Below, piece by piece: positions 53,971-63,852 of a stretch of DNA of 64,000 bases; position 1 is the first letter of the stretch; every line of letters begins with the position of its first letter. Position numbers and translations under genes: made by a program. Under the pieces are notes generated by a model. It worked only from the letters and a program-made list of their open reading frames with translations. It made no database searches and was not told where the DNA came from. Source of the stretch: Hydractinia symbiolongicarpus (taxonomy: Eukaryota; Cnidaria; Hydrozoa; Anthoathecata; Hydractiniidae). The stretch covers positions 32,793,501 through 32,857,500 of the forward strand of contig NC_079880.1 in the NCBI RefSeq assembly GCF_029227915.1. Direction: 5' to 3'.

Positions 53971-56900
53971 TTGCCCCCATCCGAGATGGACCTCTATGAA
54001 CAGCAAGAGTTATCAAAAAACCGTTCTGTTGTAATGGATAAGATGCAGGGATGGTATAATTGGCTTGTGGACGCCGTTCCAAAGCCTATAAAAGAGGAAG
54101 TCAAAACATATTATACAGCCTTTAAACGAAGGGTGATGGATCTCTATAATAGGGCAGCCAGCGCGAAACCTACGCTTCATGACAAGGTAGAAAAAGAGGC
54201 TGCGAAGACTATCTAGAAGATATCCAAAATCTATATGAACAACCGGAGCAAGATTTTACGCCACAGGAACATAAGCATGCTCTCCACAGGACCTTTCAAA
54301 CTTTCCGCATTCCGGGTATAGGGGGAGCCGACGTAGATGGGTATATAGGGATGGTGCGGCCCAACGTGAAAACCTTAAATGAGGAGCAGGTAGAAGATAT
54401 GGGATCAGTGAAGGTACAGCTGTCCCTCTGAATCATGTGGAAGAAGCCATCAAATATGGAGGGGGCCAACGATGAGTACATTGAGGTGAAGAAGGCCTTC
54501 AATAGTAACATGACGTCAATTTTTCAAGGCAGCGACGTAAACGAGATGCTGGATATGATGTTTACATCAATCAAAACACACGTAGAACATGCGGCGCTAC
54601 CCCAAAGTGGATTCACGATTAGTCGAATCATGCACCTTGATGTAGACTTCCACAAAATCAGGCTAACAAGAGGTTCATCGTATATTGAACTACCTAAATG
54701 GATAGCTTCGAAAAAGGCCATTATTAACCCAGAACATGAAGATGAGGAGTGCTTCAGGTGGGCCGTTATAACATCCTTACATCGTACAGAGATTAAAAGA
54801 GATCCACAAAGTATCATCAAACTGAGACACTACGTAGACCTTTATAACTGGGAGGGTATAGAGTTTCCGACAAGCACCAAGAGCATATATAAGTTCGAGG
54901 AGAATAACAAGGAGATTGCGGTAAACGTCCTATACATAACGAGAAAGAAGATCAACATCCTACGACGATCGGACGGACATAGCAAGCAGGTGAATCTACT
55001 GCTTATTACAGATGACAAGAAGAGTCACTACATAGCCGTCAAAAGTCTATCGAGGCTCCTAGGCAAGGAGACCTCGAAGAATAAGAATGCAATGCACTTT
55101 TTCCTAAACTGCCTACAGTCCTTCAACACGGTTGAATCACGGATAAGCATTATGGCTACTGCAAGGACCACGAGGCAGTTAAAATTACGATGCCGACAGA
55201 GGCTGAAAAATGGCTATACTATAGGGATGGCCAACAACAATTTAAAGTACCCTTTGCCATCTATGCGGATTTTGAAAGCTTATTGATACCGGTAGAAGAT
55301 ACAAGGGGAACAAAGACTAAAAAGCTGAGTACCATCTGGATGGTGCACATACTCCAAATTCGCCTATGAAGGTGTGGTGGCTCCCCTAACAGTATACAGG
55401 GCCGAGGACTGTGTGACGAAGTTCGTTAACCATCTGGAGGACGAGGTGACACGGCTATACTACACCTACCAACAGCAGCCCATGATGCCTCTAACAGAGG
55501 TCCTAAAAAGGCAACATGACGAGGCGTCGAAATGCCACATCTGCATGAAGCCGTTTGACGACTGTGAGTATAGCCATAAAGTTCGAGACCATTCCCACTA
55601 TACGGGGCTGTACAGAGGTGCAGCGCGCGCGATCTGCAACCTAAGATACAAGATACCTAGTCATATACCTGTGATATTCCACAATCTCTCGGGGTACGAC
55701 GCACACCTGTTTATCCGAGAACTGGGTGAGAAGTATGACACCCAGGACATTGGGTGCATAGCAGAGAATACTAAAAAATATATCAGTTTCAATGTGAAAA
55801 TCAAGGTACCACTTGAAGGCATGGGATATGGCGATGGCGAGACGTATAGGACAATAGAGATTCGATTCATCGATAGCTGTCGGCTAATGCCATCCTCGTT
55901 AGACAAACTAGCAAGCAACCTCGCCGACGAACAGTGCAAAAATCTCCATTGGTTTTTCAACAAGGATGATATGTTTCAACTCATGCGCATTATACAGCAA
56001 GCTGAATATGAGTGGGATCAGTGATGAGGAATATGACTACGCAAAAAAGGTATAGAATTGTATAACTCCAGAGGGTGATAATGTTACTATGGGCGACTAT
56101 CACGATGTGTACCTCGCTACGGACGTACTGTTATTGGCCGACGTTTTTGAAACGTTTCGGGACGTGTGCTTGACGAACTACAAGCTTGATCCTGCGCACT
56201 TTTACAGTGCATCTGGCTTAGCCTGGAAAGAAGCACTCAAGTATGCCGGGATAAGGTTAGAGCTCCTCACAGACCCTGACATGCTCCTGATTCCTGATGT
56301 TCGAAAAAGGTATAACCCAGGCCGTACACCGGTACGCCAAGGCTAGTAACAAGTATATGGGAGAGCAGTACGATCCAGAGGTTGAATCATCCTACATGTA
56401 TTACCTGGATAGCAACAACCTATACGGGTGGGCGATGCGTTAAGACCTGCCAACGGACGGTTTCAAATGGGTATCGAACGTAGAGGCATTTACCGAAAAG
56501 CTCGTTATGGACAATAAACATGAGTACATTTTAGAGGTAGATATCGACTACCCGGAGAGGTTGGATGACAAGCATAATGAGTTGCCGTTCCTGCCGGAAC
56601 GCACTATAGTCCACAAGGGCGATAAACTGGTGCCAAACTTGGGGCATAAACGTAGATATGTGGTCCATATAAGGGGCCTTCACGAAGCTATAAAGCATGG
56701 GCTTGAGCTGAGGAAGGTACGCAGAGTGATCCAGTTAAATCAAAAGCCATGGCTTAAGGGCTATATAGATCACAACACTAGGCTGAGAACAGCTGCCACA
56801 ACGAGTTCGAGAAGGATTTCTACAAGCTAATGAATTTGAGCGTATTTGGCAAGACAATGGAGAATATCCGGAACCACCGCAACATCCAGCTGGTCACCAA

Positions 56901-57616
56901 CAATGATAAGTACATGAAGCTCGTCATGAAGCCAAATTTCAAGGGTGAAAACCGGTTTAGTAAGCACCTCCTAGGTGTTGAGAGGGGTAAAACAGAGGTC
57001 AAGATGAACAAGCCTGTATATATAGGCCAGGTCATCTTGGGTCTATCAAAAATGGTAATGTATGAGTTTCATTACGACTATATGCAGACCAAATATGGTA
57101 GCAAATTGCAGCTATGCTACATGGATACGGATAGGTTCGTGTACCATATACGAACGGAGGACTTTTACAGGGATATCGCCAACTATGATGAGACATGCTT
57201 CGATACAAGTGCGTGTAGCAAGGACGATTACAGGCCCATTGGGAAGAACAAGAAGGTCGTCGGCTTGATGAAGGATGAGTTGAATGGTAAAATCATGACC
57301 GAGTTTATCACCCTAAGGGCCAAACTATATGCCTATAAGAGCCTTACAAAGAAGGGCGGTGACAGGAAAGCCTAGGGCGTAAAAAAGTGCGTTACGAAAA
57401 AATCCATCACCTTTGGCGATTACCGGCGATGTCTTAAGAAGGGCATTGATATCTAAAAAAGCCAAGTGCTAATTCAAAACAAGAGCCATCAGGTATATAC
57501 CCAAGAGGTATCGAAGTTAGCACTCAACAGGGCAGATGATAAACGGCTCGTACAACCCGATCAAATTACGACTCTTGCCCGTGGCCATTACCGCCTAGTG
57601 TCTGCAAGGGAATAAA
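53971..57616 (+). pseudogene. Polinton 3 family B DNA polymerase
   Basis: Same architecture as 28182-32060. N-terminal helical part (53971-54216); Cys/His domain (ECFRWAV and HYIAVKSLSR); exonuclease I (IYADFES, shifted frame); HNH-like insert (CHIC, RDHSHYTGLYRGAAR); motif II (HNLSGYDAHLF); motif III (YLATDVLLLADVFE); polymerase A (YYLDSNNLYGWAM), B (NLSVFGKTMEN) and C, where YMDTDR replaces YMDTDS. The expected Cys/His in the HNH-like insert are partly changed (DHSH). Many frame changes and a deletion near 56000. Clearly inactive. Confidence 0.88.
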
Positions 57617-58115
57617 ATGGAGGTGTGTTTGTATATCGCTATAATCCTACCGTATGCCATGATCGCGTTTTGCTTTTTTCGATATAGACGTATAATAAAG
57701 AGAATGTCAGATCTTACACGAGTATTTGATTATGCATCTGCGGAATATGAACATGTAGAGAAACCCAACGATAAACGTCAAGTCCTGAAGCAGGCATTAC
57801 GCAAAGGCAAAGGGCACCTTTTACCAAAGAAATGCACAGAGGGGTTTGTCGACAAGGCTCCAGATGAGGCCATCGATAAAGTCCATACCGAATATGTACA
57901 ACGTGAGCTACAAGAGAAGGGGAAAAATAATGACTACTCACGTGATTAGCCTGTATGCAAGTTTGATTAGGAACTTCGTCCACATCGACAATGTAGATGA
58001 ATTGCGCAGGGATATCGAAGAAGACCATAATCAGAGACTCTATGACAGATCTTGGTATTCTGGTGTACTGCACTATTGGGAGGTGTTTAGCACCTATCTT
58101 GGTAGCAGGACATAA
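57617..58115 (+). pseudogene. Conserved membrane protein C, Polinton 3
   Basis: N-terminal membrane helix (YIAIILPYAMIAFCFF) with a basic tail (RYRRIIKR) and, after a frame change near 57930, SLYASLIRNF, IDNVDELRRDIEEDHNQ and a Trp/Tyr-rich end. This matches gene C of Polinton 1. It starts exactly after the polymerase stop. Confidence 0.6.
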
Positions 58116-58182
58116 CGCGAGATATATGGACAAGAAAAAGGAGGAGGTGGAGGAGAAAGATCTTTGAGGATACTTATAACAA

Positions 58183-58503
58183 ATGAGTGAACAAGAAGGA
58201 AAACAAGAAGAGAGAGTCATTAACAAGAAGAACGAGGGTCGTGTCGCTGCCGGCTAGAGACTTGCTGAATGAAACCGAAAGAACAAGGCCAACTTACAGA
58301 AGAACGTGGGCAAAGGTTCTTCACCAGGTGATCAAGAACCTGCGGCAATCCCTAGCAAGTCAACGGACAGTATCTACATCTATGGCATAGGCACACTGGC
58401 CGTGCTTGCCATAGGTGTCGGAGTTTGGTACAAATTTGGTAGGGGTGGAAATGAATCTAACAAGCCGGCGACTCCAGAGCCTCAGCAGGGAAAACAGGGC
58501 TAA
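58183..58503 (+). pseudogene. Conserved membrane protein D, Polinton 3
   Basis: Starts MSEQEGKQEERVINKK with the GRVAAG motif, then a TAG near 58255. The membrane helix (IYGIGTLAVLAIGVGVWYKF) follows in another frame with a Gly/Asn-rich tail. Homologous to 23216-23572 and 37036-37332. Confidence 0.65.
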
Positions 58504-58543
58504 ACTGAACCAAATATCGAAATGTTTAGGATGCTATAATATA

Positions 58544-58810
58544 AATGGCAACAAGCAAGCACATGGATAGCAAAATTAGTCCCAAGGAAACAATGGTTAT
58601 TGACTCCTTATGGGATCCTTCAGGCTGGTATCTTATACAAACCTCGTAGCTATGGGTGCAAAGAAGGCTCTGGGAGTTTCTAGGCCTGGGGCAAAGATGG
58701 ACCTGGAGGACGGCCTAAAACTCGCCGGCTATATGACGGCGGCGATCTTGTTCGACGAATACGCGATCAAGCAGGGCTGGTACAAGAAATCATTGATACC
58801 TCCAAAATGA
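58544..58810 (+). pseudogene. Conserved small protein E, Polinton 3
   Basis: Starts MATSKHMDSK, shifts frame near 58620 and continues with LVAMGAKKALGVSRPGAKM and an Ala-rich helix. Same position (after D) as in the other Polintons. A hairpin follows its stop. Confidence 0.65.
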
Positions 58811-58822
58811 GCGCCTAGTGAA

Positions 58823-58851
58823 ATTTCTATATCTTCAAGAGATATAGAAAT
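58823..58851 (+). terminator. Hairpin after gene E
   Basis: ATTTCTATATCT (58823-58834) pairs perfectly with AGATATAGAAAT (58840-58851), loop of 5, 13 bases after the stop and 4 before the next ATG. Confidence 0.65.
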
Positions 58852-58855
58852 CAAT

Positions 58856-58963
58856 ATGGAGGAGGGTATAAAATGTCAAAAATGCAAACGCCATCTTACT
58901 ATGGAAAATTTCTAGATCAAGGGAAATGGTCAAACTACAAGGACATGAATATGGTGCCTAGTT
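58856..58963 (+). pseudogene. Zinc protein J fragment
   Basis: 36 codons with CQKCKRHLTMENF, like the start of gene J of Polinton 2, then a stop. Confidence 0.4.
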
Positions 58964-58969
58964 AGAAAG

Positions 58970-59245
58970 AAAGTGTTAAGGGGGCGGCACGTACGCCCCG
59001 GAAATCAGCCTCTGTATGAACTCATGACTATATGTAGGGCCCATATTGAAGCCCAGTTTTCCGAGGCTTATACCTGGGAGCTCTACGAATACTTGCATAT
59101 ACATAACAAGGTTCCATTTAAGTATGTGGAAACTGGCATTAGTCCGACGCTTGCCGAGGTTTCCAGGGCAATACACAAGGCGAGTACCTGGATAGTAAAT
59201 GGAGAGCAAGGCATGTTCAAAGTGCAAGTACATTTTAACCCCTGA
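58970..59245 (+). CDS. Unrecognised Polinton 3 frame
   Basis: About 90 codons with a helical, Tyr/Trp-containing sequence (YELMTICRAHIEAQFSEAYT, YLHIHNKVPFKYVETG). No domain recognised. Its end overlaps the next gene by 47 bp. It may be a real small gene or part of a broken larger one. Confidence 0.35.
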   Translation, partial: KVLRGRHVRPGNQPLYELMTICRAHIEAQFSEAYTWELYEYLHIHNKVPFKYVETGISPTLAEVSRAIHKASTWIVNGEQGMFKVQVHFNP

Positions 59246-59696
59246 CAAGTTCAAGATTAGGGGGAATGGTAGGACAAAAAGCTGTATAAGTTGCCTGGAC
59301 AAGGCGAAGGGAAGGCGGCGTATCAAATGCAAGGACCATGCTATCGAACATGAAATAGACCCTCCTACTATTGAAAAGGAAATTCGAGGGCTTAAACAGG
59401 ATAAGAATTACCTACTTCTCTATACCCTGTTCAGATATGACATTTTACACCAGTACGGCGGGTCTGTCGGCCCGGAGAAGGCACTGCTCATCAAAAGGTA
59501 CCGCAAGGTATTGCGGTGCCTACAGGGAAAATTAACTTATACTCCGCTACCCCCCGAATACCAGACGCAAAATACCAAGCTATGCCCTGCCTGCGGGGGG
59601 TCTTTGGTGAATAATCATGGTGGTGTCTTCATATGTTCAGCATTTGCCGCGATATACCCAAAATTCATAACAGGAAGTGGAGCTACTATTGAATAA
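59199..59696 (+). CDS. Zinc protein J-like with C-terminal zinc ribbon
   Basis: 165 codons. The N-terminus (CSKC, CISC pairs) matches gene J of Polinton 2; the middle is helical (LLLYTLFRYDILHQYGG); the C-terminus has CPACGG and an ICSA segment like a ribbon whose last Cys is changed. It ends at the ATPase start. Probably a diverged, possibly damaged paralogue of J. Confidence 0.5.
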   Translation: MESKACSKCKYILTPDKFKIRGNGRTKSCISCLDKAKGRRRIKCKDHAIEHEIDPPTIEKEIRGLKQDKNYLLLYTLFRYDILHQYGGSVGPEKALLIKRYRKVLRCLQGKLTYTPLPPEYQTQNTKLCPACGGSLVNNHGGVFICSAFAAIYPKFITGSGATIE

Positions 59697-59697
59697 A

Positions 59698-60181
59698 ATG
59701 TTAGACATTGTGAAGGAACCGTGCACGGCGATCTTCACAGGGCCTACTTCTTGTGTCAAGACGCAACGCGTTTTGAACCTCCTCGAGCAGGAGTATAAAA
59801 AGCACTATCACAATATAGTAATACTGTGCCCTACCCTGAAATGGAATAAGACATACCTTGAAAGGGCATCGCTTTGGAAGGACCCTTACGTGTTTCTGAT
59901 TGAATGGATGTTTGAATGGATCCAAAAATTGTCCTCATTATTGGCAGGCGAGGAAACGGAGTTTGTGGTTGACGACGTCATAGCCGATGAAAGCCTCGAC
60001 AAGCGTCGACAATCCCTACTTGAATTGGCTATTTCGGGCAGGCACCGCAAGCATAGTTTGTGGCTACTCACGCAGTCCTACACTGCTTTAACCAAGAATC
60101 TGATGTTCTAACCTCACGTACAAGCATGCATGCTTGTACGTGAGGTTAGAACATCCTAGGACTTGGAAGATTCTCAAATGA
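59698..60181 (+). pseudogene. A32-like packaging ATPase, Polinton 3
   Basis: AIFTGPTSCVKT is the Walker A segment with the essential Gly before Lys changed to Val. Walker B region EFVVDDVIADESLD and LLELAISGRHRKHSLWLLTQS follow. After TKNL a palindrome replaces about 60 expected codons, then the C-terminal LEHPRTWKILK resumes in another frame and stops at 60181. Not functional. Confidence 0.85.
60102..60155. repeat. Perfect 54-bp palindrome inside the packaging ATPase gene
   Basis: GATGTTCTAACCTCACGTAC onward is an exact inverted copy of the coding sequence just before the ATPase C-terminus, joined at GCATGC with no spacer. Unlike the other palindromes it coincides with a deletion. Confidence 0.9.
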
Positions 60182-60217
60182 CCGGACAAACAATCTACCT
60201 GAATAAATGACAAAAAG

Positions 60218-60877
60218 ATGTCATCTCAAAAGGTTGTTATGGTGATTACCCCACACGTAGAAATGATATACGACGATTGTGGGGCTCCATGGTTCAAAAG
60301 GGCTGATCTTGCTAGGTTTTTGGGTATTGCAAATATTCGAACAGGATACAGAAATATTAACGGACAACGTAGAGATAAACTTTCTCAATCAGCCTCGTCC
60401 TGATTAGGTATGCTAGGAGGAGGGAAAAATGGGCATGATATATTTATTTCCGCCGAGGCTGTTACGGAAATCTTGGTTCGATGCAAAAGTTTGGATGCCA
60501 TTAAAATTGCGTGGCGTTGTGGTATGGAAATCCAAAACATAAAGCTTTTATCCAAGGAGGAAGGCACCCTTTACAACATCCGCACCGCTTTTGACGGTAA
60601 AGATATGGTGATACAGCATCATATTGATGGATATAAGATCGACCTGTACATCCTGAGGTATAGGTTAGCTATCGAATGTGATGAATTTGGACACGCTGAT
60701 AGGGATATAGGTTATGAGGTAAGGAGATAAAAACATATCGAGCAAGCCTTGGGATGCACCTTTATACGATATAACCCCGATGCCCCCAACTTCTCCATTT
60801 TTCACATCATTAACAAGATTTATCGCTATGTGTTTGCCGAAATTAACCTAGAGGACTATGACTTAAACGGGCGCTAA
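60218..60877 (+). pseudogene. MSV199-type DNA-binding/endonuclease-like protein
   Basis: One frame with two in-frame stops (60401-60403 and 60728-60730). The N-terminus (WFKRADLARFLGIANIR) fits the MSV199/BRO-like DNA-binding domain of iridoviruses and insect poxviruses. The C-terminus has IDLYILRYRLAIECDEFGHA and, after the second stop, LGCTFIRYNPDAPNFSIFHI, a nuclease-like fold (acidic residues in ECDE) that follows MSV199 in those viral proteins. A hairpin follows. Placement by a Polinton packaging ATPase suggests exchange with large DNA viruses; the family call is from recollection of its motifs. Confidence 0.65.
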
Positions 60878-60881
60878 TTTA

Positions 60882-60899
60882 AATACTCCAAAGAGTATT
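60882..60899 (+). terminator. Hairpin after the first MSV199-type gene
   Basis: AATACTC pairs with GAGTATT around CAAA, 4 bases after the stop. The preceding GGCGCTAATTT (60870-60880) recurs at 61686 before another hairpin. Confidence 0.5.
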
Positions 60900-60957
60900 A
60901 CAATTATCATTTTTGACCACGATGAAATCCCCTGGGTAGGCATCGGTATATAGAAAG

Positions 60958-61682
60958 ATGTCGTCGCAAGTTATGTTTAACGCACGAGCCATTGAAACCC
61001 TAACCAACAACCATGATCAACCCATGTTTAAGCGCGCCGATTTGGAACATTTCCTGGGTATCGAAAAGGTTAAGAATATGACGATACCTCCATCATTCCT
61101 ATCTACCAGGTCTGAAATAGTAGGGTCCAAGGGGGCATCTCCGAGATGCCCCACCCCTTCGGTAAGGCGAAAAATGGGCATGACGTCTTTGTCACGCGTC
61201 AGGCCCTAGAGGACAGGGATGGGGCCCTGGCCTTACTCAGTGATGAAATTGAGGATAGGGACAACCAGCTCATGGCACTCGGGGATGAGCTCGAGGATAG
61301 GGATGAACAGCTTAGTGTTCTTAAGCAAGACAACTCGGAACTACGGCATAGGCATGTTCCACACCGATATCAATATGATACCGTGCTATGCGTGGTTGAT
61401 AAAAACGATCCCCACGAACATGGAAAAAATGGCATGCATAGGCACTATATGATCCGATGCCAACGTAGGCAACTTGGTGCAAAAATAAGCACGTTAGGGG
61501 AGATGTACCCCGAGATGGCCGTTAGGAAACCTGAATGCGACGATCCGAATGCTGTACATGCCTGGTGCCGATTCAGGGACGATACCCTAGGCAGTGAGAA
61601 TAATTACCTCAATAACTTCACGTTACCGGACGATGATACGCGTGATCTATTCGAAGGGATGTTTGATGTTGATATGTCGTAA
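60958..61682 (+). pseudogene. MSV199-type protein with coiled coil and DUF3627-like C-terminus
   Basis: The N-terminus (FNARAIETLT, PMFKRADLEHFLGIEKV) is a paralogue of the preceding gene. A frame change near 61100 leads to KNGHDVFVT, then three tandem heptad-like EDRD repeats forming a coiled coil, then a C-terminal domain (YQYDTVLCVVDKNDPHEHG and RHYMIRCQRRQLGAKISTL) that resembles the domain found after MSV199 in iridoviruses (DUF3627). One frame break; otherwise open to 61682. Confidence 0.6.
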
Positions 61683-61695
61683 GCAGGCGCTAATT

Positions 61696-61719
61696 TTTAC
61701 TACTCTTGTGGGTAGTAAA
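61696..61719 (+). terminator. Hairpin after the second MSV199-type gene
   Basis: TTTACTAC (61696-61703) pairs with GTAGTAAA (61712-61719), preceded by GGCGCTAATTT at 61686-61696. Confidence 0.5.
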
Positions 61720-61733
61720 TTTACCCCTTCAAG

Positions 61734-61756
61734 GGCAGGGGTTTAAAACCCCTGCC
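61734..61756 (+). terminator. Strong GC-rich hairpin
   Basis: GGCAGGGGTTT and AAACCCCTGCC form an 11-bp perfect stem around one A. It is the last Polinton-like feature before the next transposon. Confidence 0.5.
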
Positions 61757-62053
61757 TATTGACCAGTTTGGCTGTATGTTAAAAGGTATTGAAATATCAA
61801 AAAGAGGGAAGCCTATGTACAAAAACAGCAATTTGTCATCAACTACGATATTCAGATACCCGTACTAAATTGCTGTATCAAGGCAGGGAAACTTCTATAA
61901 AAAATTATAAAAACTTCTACAAATTGTTTTTGAAACTTTTATAACACATTTCATTTTTTTCATAAATACTTGAAACTCTCCACAGTTTTTAAAACTTGAA
62001 AATTCTTGATCAAGCCAAATAGAGATGATCTGAGGAAGAGCTGAAGAGGAAGG
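61757..62053. other. 5' end of the second IS3EU-like element, no gene
   Basis: AT-rich, with several GAAACTTCTA/GAAACTTTTA phrases that resemble subterminal repeats. No terminal repeat identified. Confidence 0.4.
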
Positions 62054-63208
62054 ATGGATGTCATCCGAGACTATTTTGTAAAAGGCTTTTCATATTCTGA
62101 AATAATTGGGTTATTGAAACATGTTCATGGGATTGAAATTAGTTTATTGACTCTTAAACGAAGACTCAGACAGCATGGCTTGAAACGTAGAGCTGTAGAG
62201 GGCAATCGTAATTCAAAACAGGAACTTGTTCAAGCAATCCAGCAGGAGATGAATGGTAGTGGTTCCATCTTAGGTTATCGTAGAATGCGAGCAGCAATGA
62301 TGTCTAGGTCAATTATTTGCCGTCACGAAGACGTAAGATTGATAATAAAATCGTTAAACCCCGAAGGAGTAATTCTTCGAAAAAACAGACGACTTCACAG
62401 ACGCAAATATGTTTCGCGAGGGCCTAATTACGCATGGCACATTGACGGTCATGACAAATTGAAACCCATTGGATTTTCGATCCACGGTTGTATTGATGGC
62501 TTCTCGAGAAAATTAATCTGGCTTGAAGTGGGATCCTCCAATAAACTCCCGGAAATCGTAGCAAAATTTTATTTAGACTCGATCAAGAAATTGGGAGGCA
62601 TACCCAGTCAGATCAAGGCAGATGACGGTACCGAACATTCTTTAATTGAGCCAATTCATGTTTATTTACATAGTTCAACTGACAGTCAAAACAGCTTGGG
62701 TTCTTTTAGTATTATCTTTTCCCCGGAAAATCAAAGAATTGAGTCCTACTGGTCTACCTTAAAGCGTGATCGCATTGGTTGGTGGAAATCATCTTTCAGA
62801 GATATGACCGACCTAAATGTTTTTACGAGTTCGGATCCTGTGTTAGTCGATTGCATACGTTTTTGCTTTATGCCGTTAATCTGCAAGGAGTTACAGACTG
62901 TTCGGGATGAGTGGAATTCACACATTATTTCTAAGAGTAGGAACTCTGGCCCCCGTGGAAGACCGGATGTAATGTATTACTTGCCACATTTGTATCATTC
63001 CACTGATTGCCTAATAAACGTAGATGCTGATGAAATTGAACAATTTTATCCATGCGTTACCCACAACACAGTTGAAGATGTTTCCCCCGAGTTTAAGGAG
63101 TTCGCAAAAACTTTGATGCAGCAAAATGGATGGGACTTTCCTAATGTTGTTTCAGATGCGTTACGTCTGTACATGTACTTGCTATCAAATATCGAACAGT
63201 ATTCATAG
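62054..63208 (+). CDS. IS3EU-like integrase-type transposase, intact
   Basis: 384 codons, complete and uninterrupted. N-terminal helix-turn-helix-like region (FSYSEIIGLLKHVHGIEIS, TLKRRLRQHGLKRR), an HTH-like second module (ILGYRRMRAAMMSR), then the integrase core with HIDGHDKLKPIGFSIHG (Asp 1), IKADDGTEH (Asp 2) and NQRIESYWSTLKRDRI (Glu), and a C-terminal region with RNSGPRGRPDVMYYL. It is about 65% like the fragment at 33012-33787 by eye. The start ATG at 62054 fits the N-terminal domain. This copy could be active; its right end lies at or beyond the window edge. Confidence 0.85.
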   Translation: MDVIRDYFVKGFSYSEIIGLLKHVHGIEISLLTLKRRLRQHGLKRRAVEGNRNSKQELVQAIQQEMNGSGSILGYRRMRAAMMSRSIICRHEDVRLIIKSLNPEGVILRKNRRLHRRKYVSRGPNYAWHIDGHDKLKPIGFSIHGCIDGFSRKLIWLEVGSSNKLPEIVAKFYLDSIKKLGGIPSQIKADDGTEHSLIEPIHVYLHSSTDSQNSLGSFSIIFSPENQRIESYWSTLKRDRIGWWKSSFRDMTDLNVFTSSDPVLVDCIRFCFMPLICKELQTVRDEWNSHIISKSRNSGPRGRPDVMYYLPHLYHSTDCLINVDADEIEQFYPCVTHNTVEDVSPEFKEFAKTLMQQNGWDFPNVVSDALRLYMYLLSNIEQYS

Positions 63209-63499
63209 AACATAGTAACTCTTGAAACTCTTTTTTTAATCCAAATTTAGTATTACGTGTTTAATATCGAAGTATGAAACAGACCCCTTCATAATTTTCA
63301 GGCATTCTTCAATTTTCCCAGATATTTATACAATTGATAAAAAAAACACAATGAAAATAAATCGAAACAAAGTTTTTTATTGGACCTAAAAACCCTCTTA
63401 AAAATTGTATAAAAAAGTGTTAACAAAACAGAATACTGGAAACTCTATTCTGTGTCAGTTCAAACATAACAACAAAACAAAAAAGGATCCAAAATCAGT
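63209..63499. other. Gap between convergent transposase and HECT-like genes
   Basis: AT-rich, no coding sequence supported. Confidence 0.45.
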
Positions 63500-63852
63500 T
63501 TAAATGATGTCCAGCTCCCATTCAGAATTCTTGCTGAATTCTTTACGGAGTTCGCAATAATTATTATAAGTTGAAGGAAGTTCTAAGCTTGGTAAGCTAC
63601 TGGTCTACGACTAAAATTCGATTGCGGTCGCGTGAAAATTATTTCTACTGTATCAACAACCATGTTATCTGAGCCTGTTATGAACTTCATAAATTTTTTC
63701 AACATAATGGTTTCCAAACCTCTCACATACCGCTTTAAATAATTGAATGAGTCTTGTTCAGCACTGCTACTCGTATGGACATTTTTGACCAAGGCTACAA
63801 CCTTTTTTGTGGTTGGTTCCAATCTTTCATAAAACTTCACAATATTCTCCAT
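63500..63852 (-). pseudogene. HECT-like protein C-terminal lobe, in the second IS3EU-like element
   Basis: Minus strand: NIVKFYERL, YVRGLETIMLKKFMKFITG and FSRRPVAYQA, then a frame change near 63590, then SLELPSTYNNY and a C-terminal EWELDII. The short motif after RRPVA and the acidic C-terminal end match the last lobe of the HECT-like family recognised at 33895-35295. In this family a Cys usually follows RRPxA; it is not visible here, so the copy may be catalytically dead. The 5' exons lie beyond the window. Confidence 0.6.

Larger units (their letters stand above)
53632..61756 (+). mobile_element. Polinton 3, partial, genes all on the plus strand
   Basis: Order: SAP, polymerase, C, D, E, zinc fragments, packaging ATPase, two MSV199-type genes. 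Integrase and capsid genes are absent. Stops or frame changes occur in nearly every gene. The C-D-E order matches Polintons 1 and 2 in part, but the polymerase is followed directly by C, so this is a third arrangement. Confidence 0.8.

Noticed and set aside
61734-61756. A bacterial Rho-independent terminator
   Set aside because: The hairpin is strong, but it lies in a eukaryotic mobile element and has no run of T after it.
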